This document shows, piece after piece, positions 8,785 to 18,700 of a stretch of 64,000 nt of DNA. The stretch covers positions 1 through 64,000 of the forward strand of contig JAUMMZ010000026.1 of the NCBI GenBank assembly GCA_031296755.1, read 5' to 3'. Both the position numbers and the translations under genes were made by a program. Position 1 is the stretch's first letter. Every line of letters begins with the position of its first letter. The notes under the pieces were generated by a model. The model had not been told where the DNA came from and searched no databases. It saw only the letters and a list, made by a program, of their open reading frames with translations. This stretch comes from Collinsella sp. Lineage in GTDB: Bacteria; Actinomycetota; Coriobacteriia; Coriobacteriales; Coriobacteriaceae.

Positions 8785-9056
8785 TGTGCCATCGCCGCAG
8801 CGATAAGATCGGCGCCATTGTCAAAACGTCCTTTTTTGCCAGATGCAAGAAACGCGTCCCCCTCGCGAATGGCCTCAAGGCTTTCGGCATTGGGCTCCTC
8901 AGGGGCAAAAGTCAACGGGATGCGATGGGTGTTGACCATTTGCTTGAAGAACGCGCGCGTCACGGACGACAAATCAAGTCCATAGTAATCAGCCACTTCT
9001 GCCGCCTCGCGTTTGAGGTCGTCGTCAACCCTGATGGTTAATGTTGAGCTTGCCAT
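8781..9056 (-). CDS. RelB/DinJ-family antitoxin
   Basis: 91 residues from the ATG that follows AAAGG by seven bases; an upstream extension is unlikely. The N-terminus STLTIRVDDDLKREA is a ribbon-helix-helix strand-helix typical of RelB/DinJ, followed by VTRAFFKQMV and a C-terminal part that would wrap the toxin. It is translationally coupled to the YafQ-type toxin, which is broken here. DinJ-type proteins repress their own promoter; an AT-rich region with possible -10 boxes lies directly upstream. Confidence 0.85.
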   Translation of the reverse strand: MASSTLTIRVDDDLKREAAEVADYYGLDLSSVTRAFFKQMVNTHRIPLTFAPEEPNAESLEAIREGDAFLASGKKGRFDNGADLIAAAMAQ

Positions 9057-9263
9057 TTTTAGACCTTTCAATCGCGTGAGTGCAACCTTAGTATAATGCA
9101 CATACAATAGTAGATTATTTAATTACAATCAATTAACTAAGTTATTTAGTGGTATGGCACGTCATACATTGCATGCACGAAAAAAAGCATCGTTCCTTTT
9201 CGAAAGCCTTGTCTTTAAAGCTTCAACAGGGTTCTTGTATTGCAGCTAGGTATACCGCGTACC

Positions 9264-10358
9264 TCAACAGCGATATGCGGCAGCTAGAAGCACTGTACCA
9301 AGCAGGAAAAGCGTCACGGAAGCGGCGATCCAGTTGCTGTCGCCGGTCTTGGGGAGCGACGACGTCGTTGCCGTAGCAGGCTTGGGCTTGGCCGTCTTGG
9401 CGACCGTGGTCTTGGTTACTGTCGTTGTTGTCTTGGTTGTTGTGGCCGCGGGTTTCAGCGAGGGATTTGTATCAGGCCCTGTGGTGGGCTCTCCGGCAGC
9501 GGGGTTAGCATCGATGGGAGACTTATCCACGCTATCGCCAGGCACAACGACCCCATCGGTCTCCCCCGCCGGAGGCGTGGCGACATCGGGCTCAATCATC
9601 ACATGCGGTGCCACCGCACCGGAGGCATCCACCACGTCACTAGCACCAAAAGCCCCGCCAACAGGCGACACAAAGCGCGCGGACACAAGCGACCCGCCCG
9701 CGCACGCAACGCCACCGTCGGCGCCGGCCGCATCGAGCCAAGAGGCGTCGACGGAAACCCGGCAGCCGGCCGCGCCATCGCCGAGGCCCGTATCCTGCAG
9801 ATACACGCCGTAGGCGCGCACGCCCGCTCCGGACCCGGTGCCCGTGGCAACGACGCGTCCGCCGCCGCGCACGGCCATGTCACCCGCGATCACGCCGGCG
9901 ACCGCCTCGTCCGTAATATCGGCCCCGTCTGCCCGGGCGTCGACGGTGCATCCGTCCACCACGAGCGCCTGTGAAACGTGTATCCCGCACTGTGAGCCCG
10001 TCGCCGTCAGGATCCCGGTGCCGCGAAGCGTCAGGTTGCCCCACACCTCCACGCCGCACAGCGTGATGTCCGCATCGGGCGCATGCGACTCCGTCACGGA
10101 GTTTTGCCCGGCAAGCGTCACCATCAGATCGCCGTCGGCGCCGATGGCCTCGCCCGCGTAGCCGTTAAGCTCCAGGTGGTCGGCATCGGTCCAGGCCCAG
10201 CCGGGGCCCGACACGCCCGGCTCATAGTACGTCGCGCCCGCGATGATGATGCTCTCCGCGCCCGCGGCATAAGAAGGCCCGCCCAGCAAAACGCATAGGC
10301 AGGCCATGGCAACAATCGCAATGTAATGACGGCTGGTGTAGGACTCGGCAGCAAACAT
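9264..10358 (-). CDS. LPXTG-anchored surface protein
   Basis: 364 residues from the ATG preceded by GGAGCGGGT; a GTG 13 codons upstream is an alternative. The signal peptide is residues 1-33 (hydrophobic core IAIVAMACLCVLLGG, cleavage near AAGA). Then come short beta-rich segments (GYAGEAI, LTVTLAGQNSVT-like, GNLTLRGTG) in the style of carbohydrate-binding or right-handed beta-helix proteins. A low-complexity Thr/Lys/Pro stalk follows, then LPKTG (335-339), a hydrophobic span and the tail YRC. Sortase would anchor it to peptidoglycan. Ligand is unknown. It is the intact member of a direct duplication with the pseudogene to the left, with the toxin-antitoxin pair between the copies. Confidence 0.85.
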   Translation of the reverse strand: MFAAESYTSRHYIAIVAMACLCVLLGGPSYAAGAESIIIAGATYYEPGVSGPGWAWTDADHLELNGYAGEAIGADGDLMVTLAGQNSVTESHAPDADITLCGVEVWGNLTLRGTGILTATGSQCGIHVSQALVVDGCTVDARADGADITDEAVAGVIAGDMAVRGGGRVVATGTGSGAGVRAYGVYLQDTGLGDGAAGCRVSVDASWLDAAGADGGVACAGGSLVSARFVSPVGGAFGASDVVDASGAVAPHVMIEPDVATPPAGETDGVVVPGDSVDKSPIDANPAAGEPTTGPDTNPSLKPAATTTKTTTTVTKTTVAKTAKPKPATATTSSLPKTGDSNWIAASVTLFLLGTVLLAAAYRC

Positions 10359-10603
10359 ACCCGCTCCGATCTTCGCAGGAGCCAATAGAATGTGCACCAG
10401 AAAATGCCCTGGTAGCAGCAGCTATTAGTTTAGCGAGATCAAGCCGCAATCAAAGGAAATGCCCCTGAGCAGCGCCAATAATTAGGTGTAAATCGTTTTG
10501 TCAATCGGTGAAAGGAGGGGCTTCCATAAGCTAATTGGTCGTCCGTAAAATCCAAGCCCATATCGAAGAGGTCAACGAATCTCTAAGCAGAGACGAGTTA
10601 AGG

Positions 10604-11182
10604 CTACTCGTCACCCGCATTCACACGCATTGCTCTTTCAGTTTCGATCATTTTACGAACGACAAACTTCATTTTCTCATTCTTAGAAATAATAATTTCC
10701 AAGCAATCTTTGAGCTCATCGTCATTTTGAACAACAAGGAGATTATTTTCCTTCGAAACTTGAATTTCCCCGGTATATAAATCCCAGGTTTGACAGAATA
10801 TATCTTCATCTAAGACTAAATCGATTGGATAGACGGCGCCTAGCCTCATTGTCAGTACTCTAAATTTATACTCCGAAGTAAAAAGGTCGAAAGCATAATC
10901 TGACGGCGAATAAGAGTCGTTCGCATCGGTGAGATCCAGGGCGGTATTCTCTACTTTTTCCGTTTTTGGAATAGTGAGACGCTCCATTAATTCGCGTGAG
11001 GACCACATACTGCTAGTTGTTCTGGTGGTAAAGGCAAGTTTTACAAAACGAGCTTCGATCAGGCCACTGGACGCAGCTTTTACATCTTCGCACTGCCCCT
11101 GCATGATTGCTTCAACGTTCTCAGCAGATTTTTCTAAGGGCTGATCAATAATGTCCACCCAGAAATTTTCGCTACCTACCAT
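10604..11182 (-). CDS. Hypothetical protein downstream of an EEP nuclease
   Basis: 192 residues, no family recognised, no signal peptide or membrane span. Its start lies 11 nt inside the end of the EEP-type gene, so the two were probably co-translated. It may be an accessory or immunity partner of the nuclease, but only the coupling supports that. Confidence 0.65.
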   Translation of the reverse strand: MVGSENFWVDIIDQPLEKSAENVEAIMQGQCEDVKAASSGLIEARFVKLAFTTRTTSSMWSSRELMERLTIPKTEKVENTALDLTDANDSYSPSDYAFDLFTSEYKFRVLTMRLGAVYPIDLVLDEDIFCQTWDLYTGEIQVSKENNLLVVQNDDELKDCLEIIISKNEKMKFVVRKMIETERAMRVNAGDE

Positions 11183-11979
11183 GACACTTCCCCATTTCCA
11201 TAGTTACCAAAAGTGGCAAATGGTCACTGTACTTTGAACACGGTCGTGAATTAATAACAAGTTTAGTATTACCAATTTGACGAAGGTAGCGGCAGTCGAT
11301 AATGCAGTCCGCCAACTGCCAATCTACAACAATTTGATCGAGCGAATGCCAATAGTAGGTACAGTCACCGGAACCCAAATAAAATGAACCCAGATTAGAA
11401 TTGGACTCTGATAGAAATTCAAGAGCGGGGTTATACATTACTGGGTATGACGACCCATCGCTCTCTCTTTCTTTCAGTCTCTTTGCAACCTCTTTGAAAA
11501 AAGGTCGAATTTAAGGAATCGAGTTTTACCATTTCGGGGTCAAATGGATTGCAATTGAAATCGCCTATCAGCATATTGAAGCTGCCGGGGTACGACGTCT
11601 TTGTAGTATTTAGCTCGCTAACGAGTTTTCTTATTATCCTTTCGCGATGATCACCTTGCGGATCGTTACGCTTGTCTGGCAGGTGAACAATTGAGGTATT
11701 CACGGGAACGCCGTCAAGAATTAATGTGCACGTCAGATTTTTAATAACCGCAGAGGCTTGCTGCGAACAAATTGAAGACTTGACGAGCAGCTTCGTTTTC
11801 GTTCTGCCGTCAATGGATTCCACTGTTCGATAACGACCTCCAAGTAAGTCGGTCAATCGCTGAAAGTCAGTTTGATCTGCCTCCGCAAAAGCCGCTACAT
11901 CAACGTCATAAAGTTGAACGGCAATGTGGACAAGATCCGCAAGGCTCTTGCGAGCTAAATTCCAAAAGAAAAATCGCAA
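11172..11979 (-). pseudogene. Endonuclease/exonuclease/phosphatase (EEP) family protein, frameshifted
   Basis: Two frames join to a protein of about 268 residues. The first has FFFWNLARK (metal Asn), VAAFAEAD (metal Glu) and MLIGDFNCNPFDPE (catalytic D-x-N). The second ends YSDHLPLLVTMEMG, the final Asp-His of EEP enzymes. The frame changes at a run of six T; five would keep STFFKEVAKRL in frame. The start is probably a TTG behind AGGTGAGG. The substrate of this small EEP protein is unknown. The indel in a homopolymer could be real or a sequencing slip. Confidence 0.75.
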
Positions 11980-12183
11980 AACCTCACCTGGCTGTCCTCA
12001 TGAAATCAAAACCTATCAACTTTAATATACTCTGCGCTTCTGTGTTATTCATTGACTAATTCATTGTGGTTTAACTGGCTTAGTTTGAGCCCTTATGCTG
12101 TCACAAAATAAATCAGCAAGTGAGTCACAAAATTCGTCAAACTGCACAACGTTCATTAATGGATATAACCTATCAGACATATA

Positions 12184-12906
12184 TCAATTGAATGGCCTTT
12201 CGTTGGGATTCGCGCCTCTTGTCATATCAACTAATAGCCCAATTGAATGGTTATCTGCTACTAGTTCTAATGAATCAAACGTGTCGGTTGTCCGTGTTCG
12301 ATACAGAGCGGAAAAGGTATCCAGAAATGCTAGACCCTCAACGGCTATATAGTCAGAAACGGTCTGATAGAAGGATGCAAAAGACAGGAGAGGCGTATCA
12401 CCGTGTTGATATCGCTCTTGGCAGAATGAATCTAACCAGTCGAGCATGGTTCTCCCGTCTTGATTAATTGAAGTGCGACGAAACATCGATATATTGTTCC
12501 TATCACTAAAAATTCCAGATTCAAGATTAATCGCAAGTCCAAATGTTTGATCTTTTGGGGAATAATTAACGGGGCTAATGTAGCCGTCGTTATGTTTGCT
12601 TGCATTACGTATTGCCGAAAGAAGAACTACAAATGGCTCAGCTTCGAGGATCTCTTTTTGCTTAACCCAATCAGATGAATAGGCCTCATTTGCCAAAGTG
12701 CTGCTCAGTCTGCTAATACTGGTGGTGCATTCTTTTACTACCGCTGAAAAAAGAAGGGCTTTGGATATAAAGCCGTGGGCGTAGTAAACACAGTCGCGCA
12801 TATAATCAGTGCAGTTGTCGTTATATCTCACTTTAATGGCCTTATCGCGTGATAAATCACATCTCATAAGAGATCCGTGCATGCGGTCGCATAATCTGAC
12901 CAGCAT
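12184..12906 (-). CDS. Hypothetical protein with a HEPN-like R-N-x3-H motif
   Basis: 240 residues, largely helical, no membrane span. A segment LLSAIRNASKHNDG (residues about 91-104) fits the R-N-x3-H pattern of HEPN RNases, and the surrounding helices would suit that fold. Nothing else is recognised. The ribosome binding site is weak (GGGGTCC), and a small gene ends just upstream, so both might once have been one gene. HEPN assignment is tentative. Confidence 0.6.
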   Translation of the reverse strand: MLVRLCDRMHGSLMRCDLSRDKAIKVRYNDNCTDYMRDCVYYAHGFISKALLFSAVVKECTTSISRLSSTLANEAYSSDWVKQKEILEAEPFVVLLSAIRNASKHNDGYISPVNYSPKDQTFGLAINLESGIFSDRNNISMFRRTSINQDGRTMLDWLDSFCQERYQHGDTPLLSFASFYQTVSDYIAVEGLAFLDTFSALYRTRTTDTFDSLELVADNHSIGLLVDMTRGANPNERPFN

Positions 12907-12929
12907 GCAGCAATGCGTTCAAAGGACCC

Positions 12930-13133
12930 CTACATACGTCCCAATGAAATCAGACATTCAGTTATTGACGAGTCAAGAGAATCTCTGATTTTGGTGACGG
13001 GAAATCTGCAGTCGGTATTCGGCATATAAGAAACTAGGCTGCAGTTCGAAAATGAAAACTGAGGCACTTCGTTCCAGCGCCAGGAAGGAGCGACATACAC
13101 TGGGCTTGTAATTATCTCGCTCGAATGATCCAT
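12930..13133 (-). CDS. Small hypothetical protein
   Basis: 67 residues from an ATG seven bases after AAGGAG, a strong site. It contains APSWRWNEVPQFSF, and the rest has no match I know. It probably forms a unit with the HEPN-like gene that starts 23 bp after its stop. Confidence 0.5.
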   Translation of the reverse strand: MDHSSEIITSPVYVAPSWRWNEVPQFSFSNCSLVSYMPNTDCRFPVTKIRDSLDSSITECLISLGRM

Positions 13134-13280
13134 GAAAGTGCTCCTTAACATCCATGTTTTAGCTAGCTCTATAAGCTAAGTAAAACTTGTCGTTCAGCTT
13201 CAGGAAAAGCGTGAGCGGTCAATTATTTACGCCAAACTAATGCTGTCATTCTCAGATGATGAGGTCGTCGTATTTGCTCG

Positions 13281-13531
13281 TACAACTTTACTCTTGGTCT
13301 TCACGAGCTTCATGAGGCCATGGATGACCTCGCGCAGAAGTTGTCTGAGTTGGACTTCACCGTCAGGCGGTAGACGCCTACGACCGGCTTCGGCTTGCCC
13401 TCGTACACGCGGTCCCACACCATCTGCAGCACCTCGTCGTCAACGAAGTCCTTGCGGGTGCGGTTGGCCTCCACGATCGCCTCGATTAGGTCCTGCGGTA
13501 CGTCCCTGTAGTTCCCCAGCAGCTGTGGTGT
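13281..13531 (-). pseudogene. ugd: ugd (UDP-glucose 6-dehydrogenase) internal fragment A
   Basis: The frame reads QLLGNYRDVPQDLIEAIV, EANRTRKDF, PKPVVGVYRLTVKSNSDNF, which is the central-to-C-terminal part of UDP-glucose dehydrogenase. It then slips frame and continues as VIHGLMKLVKTKS (compare IQGVMKRVKAKG in the other fragment). Both ends are lost, so it is a relic. Ugd makes UDP-glucuronate for capsule; a functional copy is absent from this window. Confidence 0.8.
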
Positions 13532-13578
13532 CCACAGTAGACGACTACTAACGTAGTCGAAGCTGACTAGATGCTCCC

Positions 13579-14136
13579 TTACTTCTTCCGACCCCAAAAC
13601 CGAGAAATAAATTGATAGCACACGTCAATACGCTTGAGGCACATGAGGGTAACGACAATAAAATTGCAGCATAGAGCTAGGGAGAAAGCTGTAAATAGGT
13701 TATTCACAGCTGCGATATCGTTAATCTCGCCGGATATAGCCATACAACCAACCGACAGAAAGCCGACAACGACTGACCACAACACGTCAGAGAACAGCTC
13801 ATCAATCAACTCGATTTCATGAGCGTTTTCTCCCAGTTCGCCATTACTTTGGTTCAAGTTAATCCTAAGCTCAAAGATCATTATTGCAAGACCACACATG
13901 AAGCCCGAAATAACCGATATAGCAGTCATTGCATTTGCAAAATATGCTCGAACAGCAGCGGCACTATGGGTATCAATGATTGCCCAAATAAACAATCCAA
14001 AAGGAATAGCAAAATGAACGAAAACATCTGGGATATAAAGGGAGTCGTCATCAACCGAATGAAGCGTTCTTAAATAGCGGATAAATAAACCCCTAAGCGA
14101 AATCTTCCCCATGCGAAACCGCCATTCATTAATCAA
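13579..14136 (-). CDS. Integral membrane protein, four predicted spans
   Basis: 185 residues. Hydrophobic stretches lie at about 41-55 (FVHFAIPFGLFIWAII), 69-88, 119-135 and 142-162, with a basic C-terminus (RFWGRKK). The start is a TTG overlapping the TGA of the upstream gene (TTGA); an ATG eight codons in is an alternative. Tight coupling to the 300-residue gene suggests a two-component unit, possibly a membrane effector with a cytosolic partner. No family recognised. Confidence 0.65.
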   Translation of the reverse strand: MINEWRFRMGKISLRGLFIRYLRTLHSVDDDSLYIPDVFVHFAIPFGLFIWAIIDTHSAAAVRAYFANAMTAISVISGFMCGLAIMIFELRINLNQSNGELGENAHEIELIDELFSDVLWSVVVGFLSVGCMAISGEINDIAAVNNLFTAFSLALCCNFIVVTLMCLKRIDVCYQFISRFWGRKK

Positions 14137-15035
14137 GCCCGTCCAAGACGATGCTCAATGATCTCGCACTTATCATTGCATCTCTTTACAAAGGCCGAAT
14201 CACTTAGAACCGCTTCGCCACGGTCGTTAAGGAGCTCTCTGATTTTCATATCGAACGATGATGAAATGTCGAACTTTACGGTTCGGCCATCTTTGCTATT
14301 TGCTCGAACAAATACATCGACCTTGTTATCAGTTATGTCAGACTCAACAAGGCCAAAGATTGTTTTTGCTTTGGTGAAATCAGATAGAGCTTCCTTAAGT
14401 AGGGCGATTGGAAAAGGCTGCCTTCTCTTATGAGCCAGCTTATAAGAAATGTAATTAGCGCCAGTAATTAAAGAATCCGCCATGTCGCTTGACCTAAGAT
14501 ATTTACGAACTTCGAAATCTTCGATGCTTTTAAAGGCATCAAGCGATTCTTCTTCTGCAACAGGTTCCCAATCTAAAAGACATCCTGGGACCGCCGCTTT
14601 TAACCAGTTCTTAAATGGCGTCTTCAGAAACGTGTCGCCGGCGGATCCCTTCACATGTTCAACGCATAAAATCGAATAGTTCCCAACAGGATTTCTAAGA
14701 TATACCCTCGAGCGAACCATGGGTGCCTTTTCGCTATCATATTCGCCAACTATGGAATCTAATCCAGGGTCAAGAATGGAAATATTTTCGCCATTTGATC
14801 CCGATTGAAGTTCAAGCAATACACCTTCATCTTGAACTTTTGGCTTTTCAAGATGACAGTATTTTCCAAGACCCTTTTGCTGTATTGCGCTTTGATCTGA
14901 TCCGCAAAAATCAACGAACGCTCGGGTGAATCCACCTTTATAAAGCGAATCGAGCTCAAAAAGCTTGTCGGGCTTGCGAGCTTCATGACAAGTCAGTTTA
15001 TAAGCAACAAGTGTCCTTCGAGAAGTAACAGGCAT
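14133..15035 (-). CDS. Hypothetical protein of a putative two-gene unit
   Basis: 300 residues, soluble, not recognised. The N-terminus runs MPVTSRRTLVAYKLTCHEA, and the C-terminal half is rich in helices with FIWAI-free, charged sequence. The AGG six to ten bases before the ATG is a modest binding site. Its stop overlaps the start of the membrane protein gene. The 94 bp to the upstream transglutaminase-like gene would allow a longer operon. A defence role is guessed from context only. Confidence 0.65.
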   Translation of the reverse strand: MPVTSRRTLVAYKLTCHEARKPDKLFELDSLYKGGFTRAFVDFCGSDQSAIQQKGLGKYCHLEKPKVQDEGVLLELQSGSNGENISILDPGLDSIVGEYDSEKAPMVRSRVYLRNPVGNYSILCVEHVKGSAGDTFLKTPFKNWLKAAVPGCLLDWEPVAEEESLDAFKSIEDFEVRKYLRSSDMADSLITGANYISYKLAHKRRQPFPIALLKEALSDFTKAKTIFGLVESDITDNKVDVFVRANSKDGRTVKFDISSSFDMKIRELLNDRGEAVLSDSAFVKRCNDKCEIIEHRLGRA

Positions 15036-15129
15036 AGAATCACAACCTAGTGCTTAATTCGCCCCAATTCAGCATCAACGGCAATTGCTAAAAACACACG
15101 TTGTAGCGATATAGATTCGGGCATACGGG

Positions 15130-15597
15130 CTAAAGAAACTTGCAGACAATATCGTACGCTTCTTTTTCTTTGCGTAAGACATCCTTTGAAAATGAGACCT
15201 CGTATTCACAAGGCGGATCTAGTTCAAAAAGATTGAAGAACTCGTTCGGCTTGTCACAGTACACTGGGCAATCATTCTTTAAGGGATGCGGCTCAAAGCG
15301 AAACTGGTCCCCGGTTATATCGATTACGGTGCCATCGGCAAGTTCAAGCCAAGCATGAGACTGCGAATCATTTGTTGATGGGTCGCGATACGTTCCAGAT
15401 ACATACCATGTTTTTATGCCATGCTCGTCAAGATACCTTTGCAGTAAGTCGCTTGTATATCCGCAACAAGCTCTTGGAAAGGACGCGATTACAGTTCGAG
15501 AGAGTTCTCCGGACTCTTGGGCACGGCTAATCGCCATGCGAAAGGCGATTGCAAGTGATCGCACATACTCAACTTGATTGTCTAAGTTGTCGCTCAA
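15130..15597 (-). CDS. Transglutaminase/papain-like cysteine protein
   Basis: 155 residues starting at TTG, seven bases after GGAGG. FPRACCGYTSDLL supplies a catalytic-type Cys at a helix start, SQSHAWLEL a His, and VIDITGDQF an Asp: the Cys-His-Asp order of transglutaminase-like peptidases. It lacks a signal peptide, so it acts in the cytosol. Small proteins of this kind occur in phage and island contexts with unknown substrates. It lies between the YobI-like ATPase and the two-gene unit. Confidence 0.7.
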   Translation of the reverse strand: MSDNLDNQVEYVRSLAIAFRMAISRAQESGELSRTVIASFPRACCGYTSDLLQRYLDEHGIKTWYVSGTYRDPSTNDSQSHAWLELADGTVIDITGDQFRFEPHPLKNDCPVYCDKPNEFFNLFELDPPCEYEVSFSKDVLRKEKEAYDIVCKFL

Positions 15598-15780
15598 TGA
15601 ATGCCCTCCTCAAATGAAAGCATGACCCGTTTGTTAACCGTGTCCAGTTTAATTCTAAAATCGGTCCAAATTCGTTCTTAGGTTGGACGCAAAACACCAA
15701 CTATTATCGAGCAGTCTTCTGCTTGGCTTTTCAATGATTCATCGATAGCCCTTTCGATACTGTACGGAATCTAAAGGGGC

Positions 15781-18700
15781 CTAAAGCAATCCCTTCTCCT
15801 CGGCTTTTTTCTTGATCTCCATAAGCACTTTCTCTTTCTCAGAGTCATCTGCACAGCACTGATCAATGTAGTAATGAGGGTCAGAGACTATATCCTCCGC
15901 CAGCCATGAGCCCCAGGTTTTGGCGGCCGCAACAATTCGAGGCAAATCGCATGCGAACAGCCGTGGCAAGACGGCCCGATCTTTAGTCTGGTTTTCATAA
16001 AGCATCTTCTTGAGGATCTTTCTACGGGAATTCCAGTTGCCACCATCTAGGTATTCGTAGACAATGTCCAGTGGACCGATTAGCTCACATTCAACAAGCC
16101 TAATAATGGTTGGTTTATCATAATTAACCTCAAGAAAAGCATCGTGGTCCATGACGATGGGAAAAGCGTCTTCTTTAATATCCTTTAGGCTGCACATGAT
16201 GCTTAACAGCTCGTGAGAAGATAGGTGGGCCCTATATAACAATCCATTAGCAAACTCAGTCACTTCCGAATTTCTATTGGATAAATCGTTGGGCATTTCG
16301 CTGATATTTCCTAGCCTCATGAATCTATCGAATAGGTTTAGATCACGAAATACACTATCGACATTTTCGAGCCTCAAAATGTAGATGGCATTTCTATATG
16401 TCTTTGCAGCTTTTTTATTGAGAATGAGCTGGCGTATTAATGCTCGTCCCATCACATTAAGCTCGTCGATCGAATCAAGAGGACAGAAATCATCCAGGTT
16501 AACAGCTTCAGCATCCGGATTAACTCGTTCGATTATAGTTCCAGCAAGACTGTCGACGTCAGCAGATTGCCGCCATGACTCAACTCCTCGACAAAGCCCG
16601 TTAAAGACAAAGGGCGCAAGCTGTGTAGCGGTGTACTCCATAGGTCCCAGGGCATTTAAATACGAAGCCAGGGCCTCTTCAGAAGAAATAACCTTTTCAT
16701 AGACAACGGGATAAACCTCATCGAGCGTGTCTAGCGTTGGCACTCGGCTAGTTTTGCATGCGAACAACAAATTGGCTCGTGTAACATCATAGTTTCCGAG
16801 GTCGACAACGGACATTCCAAGCTGATCACCAAGAGAGCTAAGTTCATGGATGGTGACTGCACATTGTTTGAGATAGTCTGCAATCGCGATAGCCCTCGTT
16901 TCGCCTACGACTATGCGAGCAATTGACATTGATTCGATATTCTTTGAAAGCCAAGGCGAACTTAATTCATATGTATAAGAACAATCTGTGTTTATGTTCG
17001 CAAGGGCATAGGACATAAGCTCATACTGAGATCGCTGCGAACAAGTGTCTTTAGACGAATCGACAAGGATGTCGAAAGCGCGTTCGGTTTGGGCAAGCAG
17101 TGTCGTAATGAGCGTCTGCACTTGGTTCCGGTTGTTTGGATAGCCCTCAAGCAAGCGCTCTATAAGCTGCTTACCGGATCCAGGAAAATTGTCGATTATG
17201 CCATTAACCATTGTGGTGATGGCGTCTTGAGCATTGATAGATGACTTCACCACCTTTCTACTCAGAACATAATCAAACAGGTAGTGATTAAAGCAACAAG
17301 ATTTGGCTAGATGGGTAGTCGGAATGATATTTAAGACGGCTTGACAGTCGTCGTTGTCCATTGCGTAGTCAAGATCTTGAACGCCGCGCTGATAACAGTG
17401 GTAGACAAAGTTCACAACACGGGGCTTAGCATCGGAAGGATATTTGGATATGTAAAGATCGAAATCTTTCCCAATGAAGCCTTCAAGAATTAGTTCAGAT
17501 ATAAGCCCCTCTCCCATTATTCGATTTACGATTGAGGAAAACGGCTCTAGGAAATATCCTTCTGCAGAATTATTGGTTGGGCACACCATTTCTGGTTTAG
17601 TGAAAAAGTCGGCCGTTCTTATAGATTCTATTTCTAGATCAAAATCGATGATCGCAAGATTGTTAAGCCCCTTGTTCAGGACATCTCTAATTCCAACGTT
17701 AGGTATATCGACATTTATCAAGTTGAGAAACTCGGTTTTAGATAGCATCACTCCTGCACCGCTTGCTGAATGGCTTTGACCAATATAGAGACAGTCGGCA
17801 GGGCTAAGCGTGAGGAACCGATTCCAAAATTCTGGTTCAAAAATGCTATTTGAATTATTCCGATTGGTATAGAAGTAATCTGAGTCTATCGTAAGGTGCG
17901 AATTTGAACTAACGCGTTTATCAAGCGCTTCTTTAAGCTCACCTCCAAGCGCTTCAGCTACATCATCCGTTACCTCATTAGAGTCTTTGTAGCGTTGTAG
18001 TAATTTTTTTGCAGCTGAAAGCTGGGAAAGCAAGCGATTAATGCCACTTTGATGGATGTCATACAGCTCATTTAGCTTTCCCTTGTGAATACGAAGGTCT
18101 TCATATTCCAGAGGATACAAATTCTTATAGATGGCAATTGCCAATATTCCAGTGCAGGTTAACCCCAAAGAAGATGGCTTATCGAAAGACGGGGAACCCA
18201 TCTCCTGAACCATGACCAGGTAGTCATTGCGAATGCTAATCATCAAGCGCATATCCGCAATATAGGGAGCCGCAAGCAAAAGCAGATCGGAAAAACGCTG
18301 ACCTTCTTTTGTGGACTTGGCTTGCTCTAGCTCCGACTCAAATACCTTGGCAAACATCTCGTTGGCATTAAACTTCGAAATGAATGGGATAACAGAAATT
18401 ATCATGTCAAAGAATTTCACACGTCCCGAACCAAGAACTTCTCTAGAGTCTTGGTCCAACTCCCTGTCTAAAGCGAATATGCTGTCTTTTACGGCATATA
18501 CAAAGCTAACAACTTTATTGCCTTCTTTGCCAACAACGCCGGGCGCCATATTCAAAAGATCGTTCAGTTTTCGAAGCTCTTCGAAAATAGCAAGATCATC
18601 GAATCGATCAATGTCTTCGAAAATCACCGTGTCGAAGTTGTTCACTTCAAACAGGTAAATCAGCTCATCTCTGTATTTATTGAAATATGAGGCGCAGTCT

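Noticed and set aside
8574..9041. Plus-strand frame across the toxin-antitoxin pair
   Set aside because: Antisense to a clear RelB/DinJ and YafQ-type pair.
11500..11520. Programmed -1 slippage at the T run of the EEP gene
   Set aside because: The needed shift is +1, not -1, so a slippery heptamer does not restore the frame.
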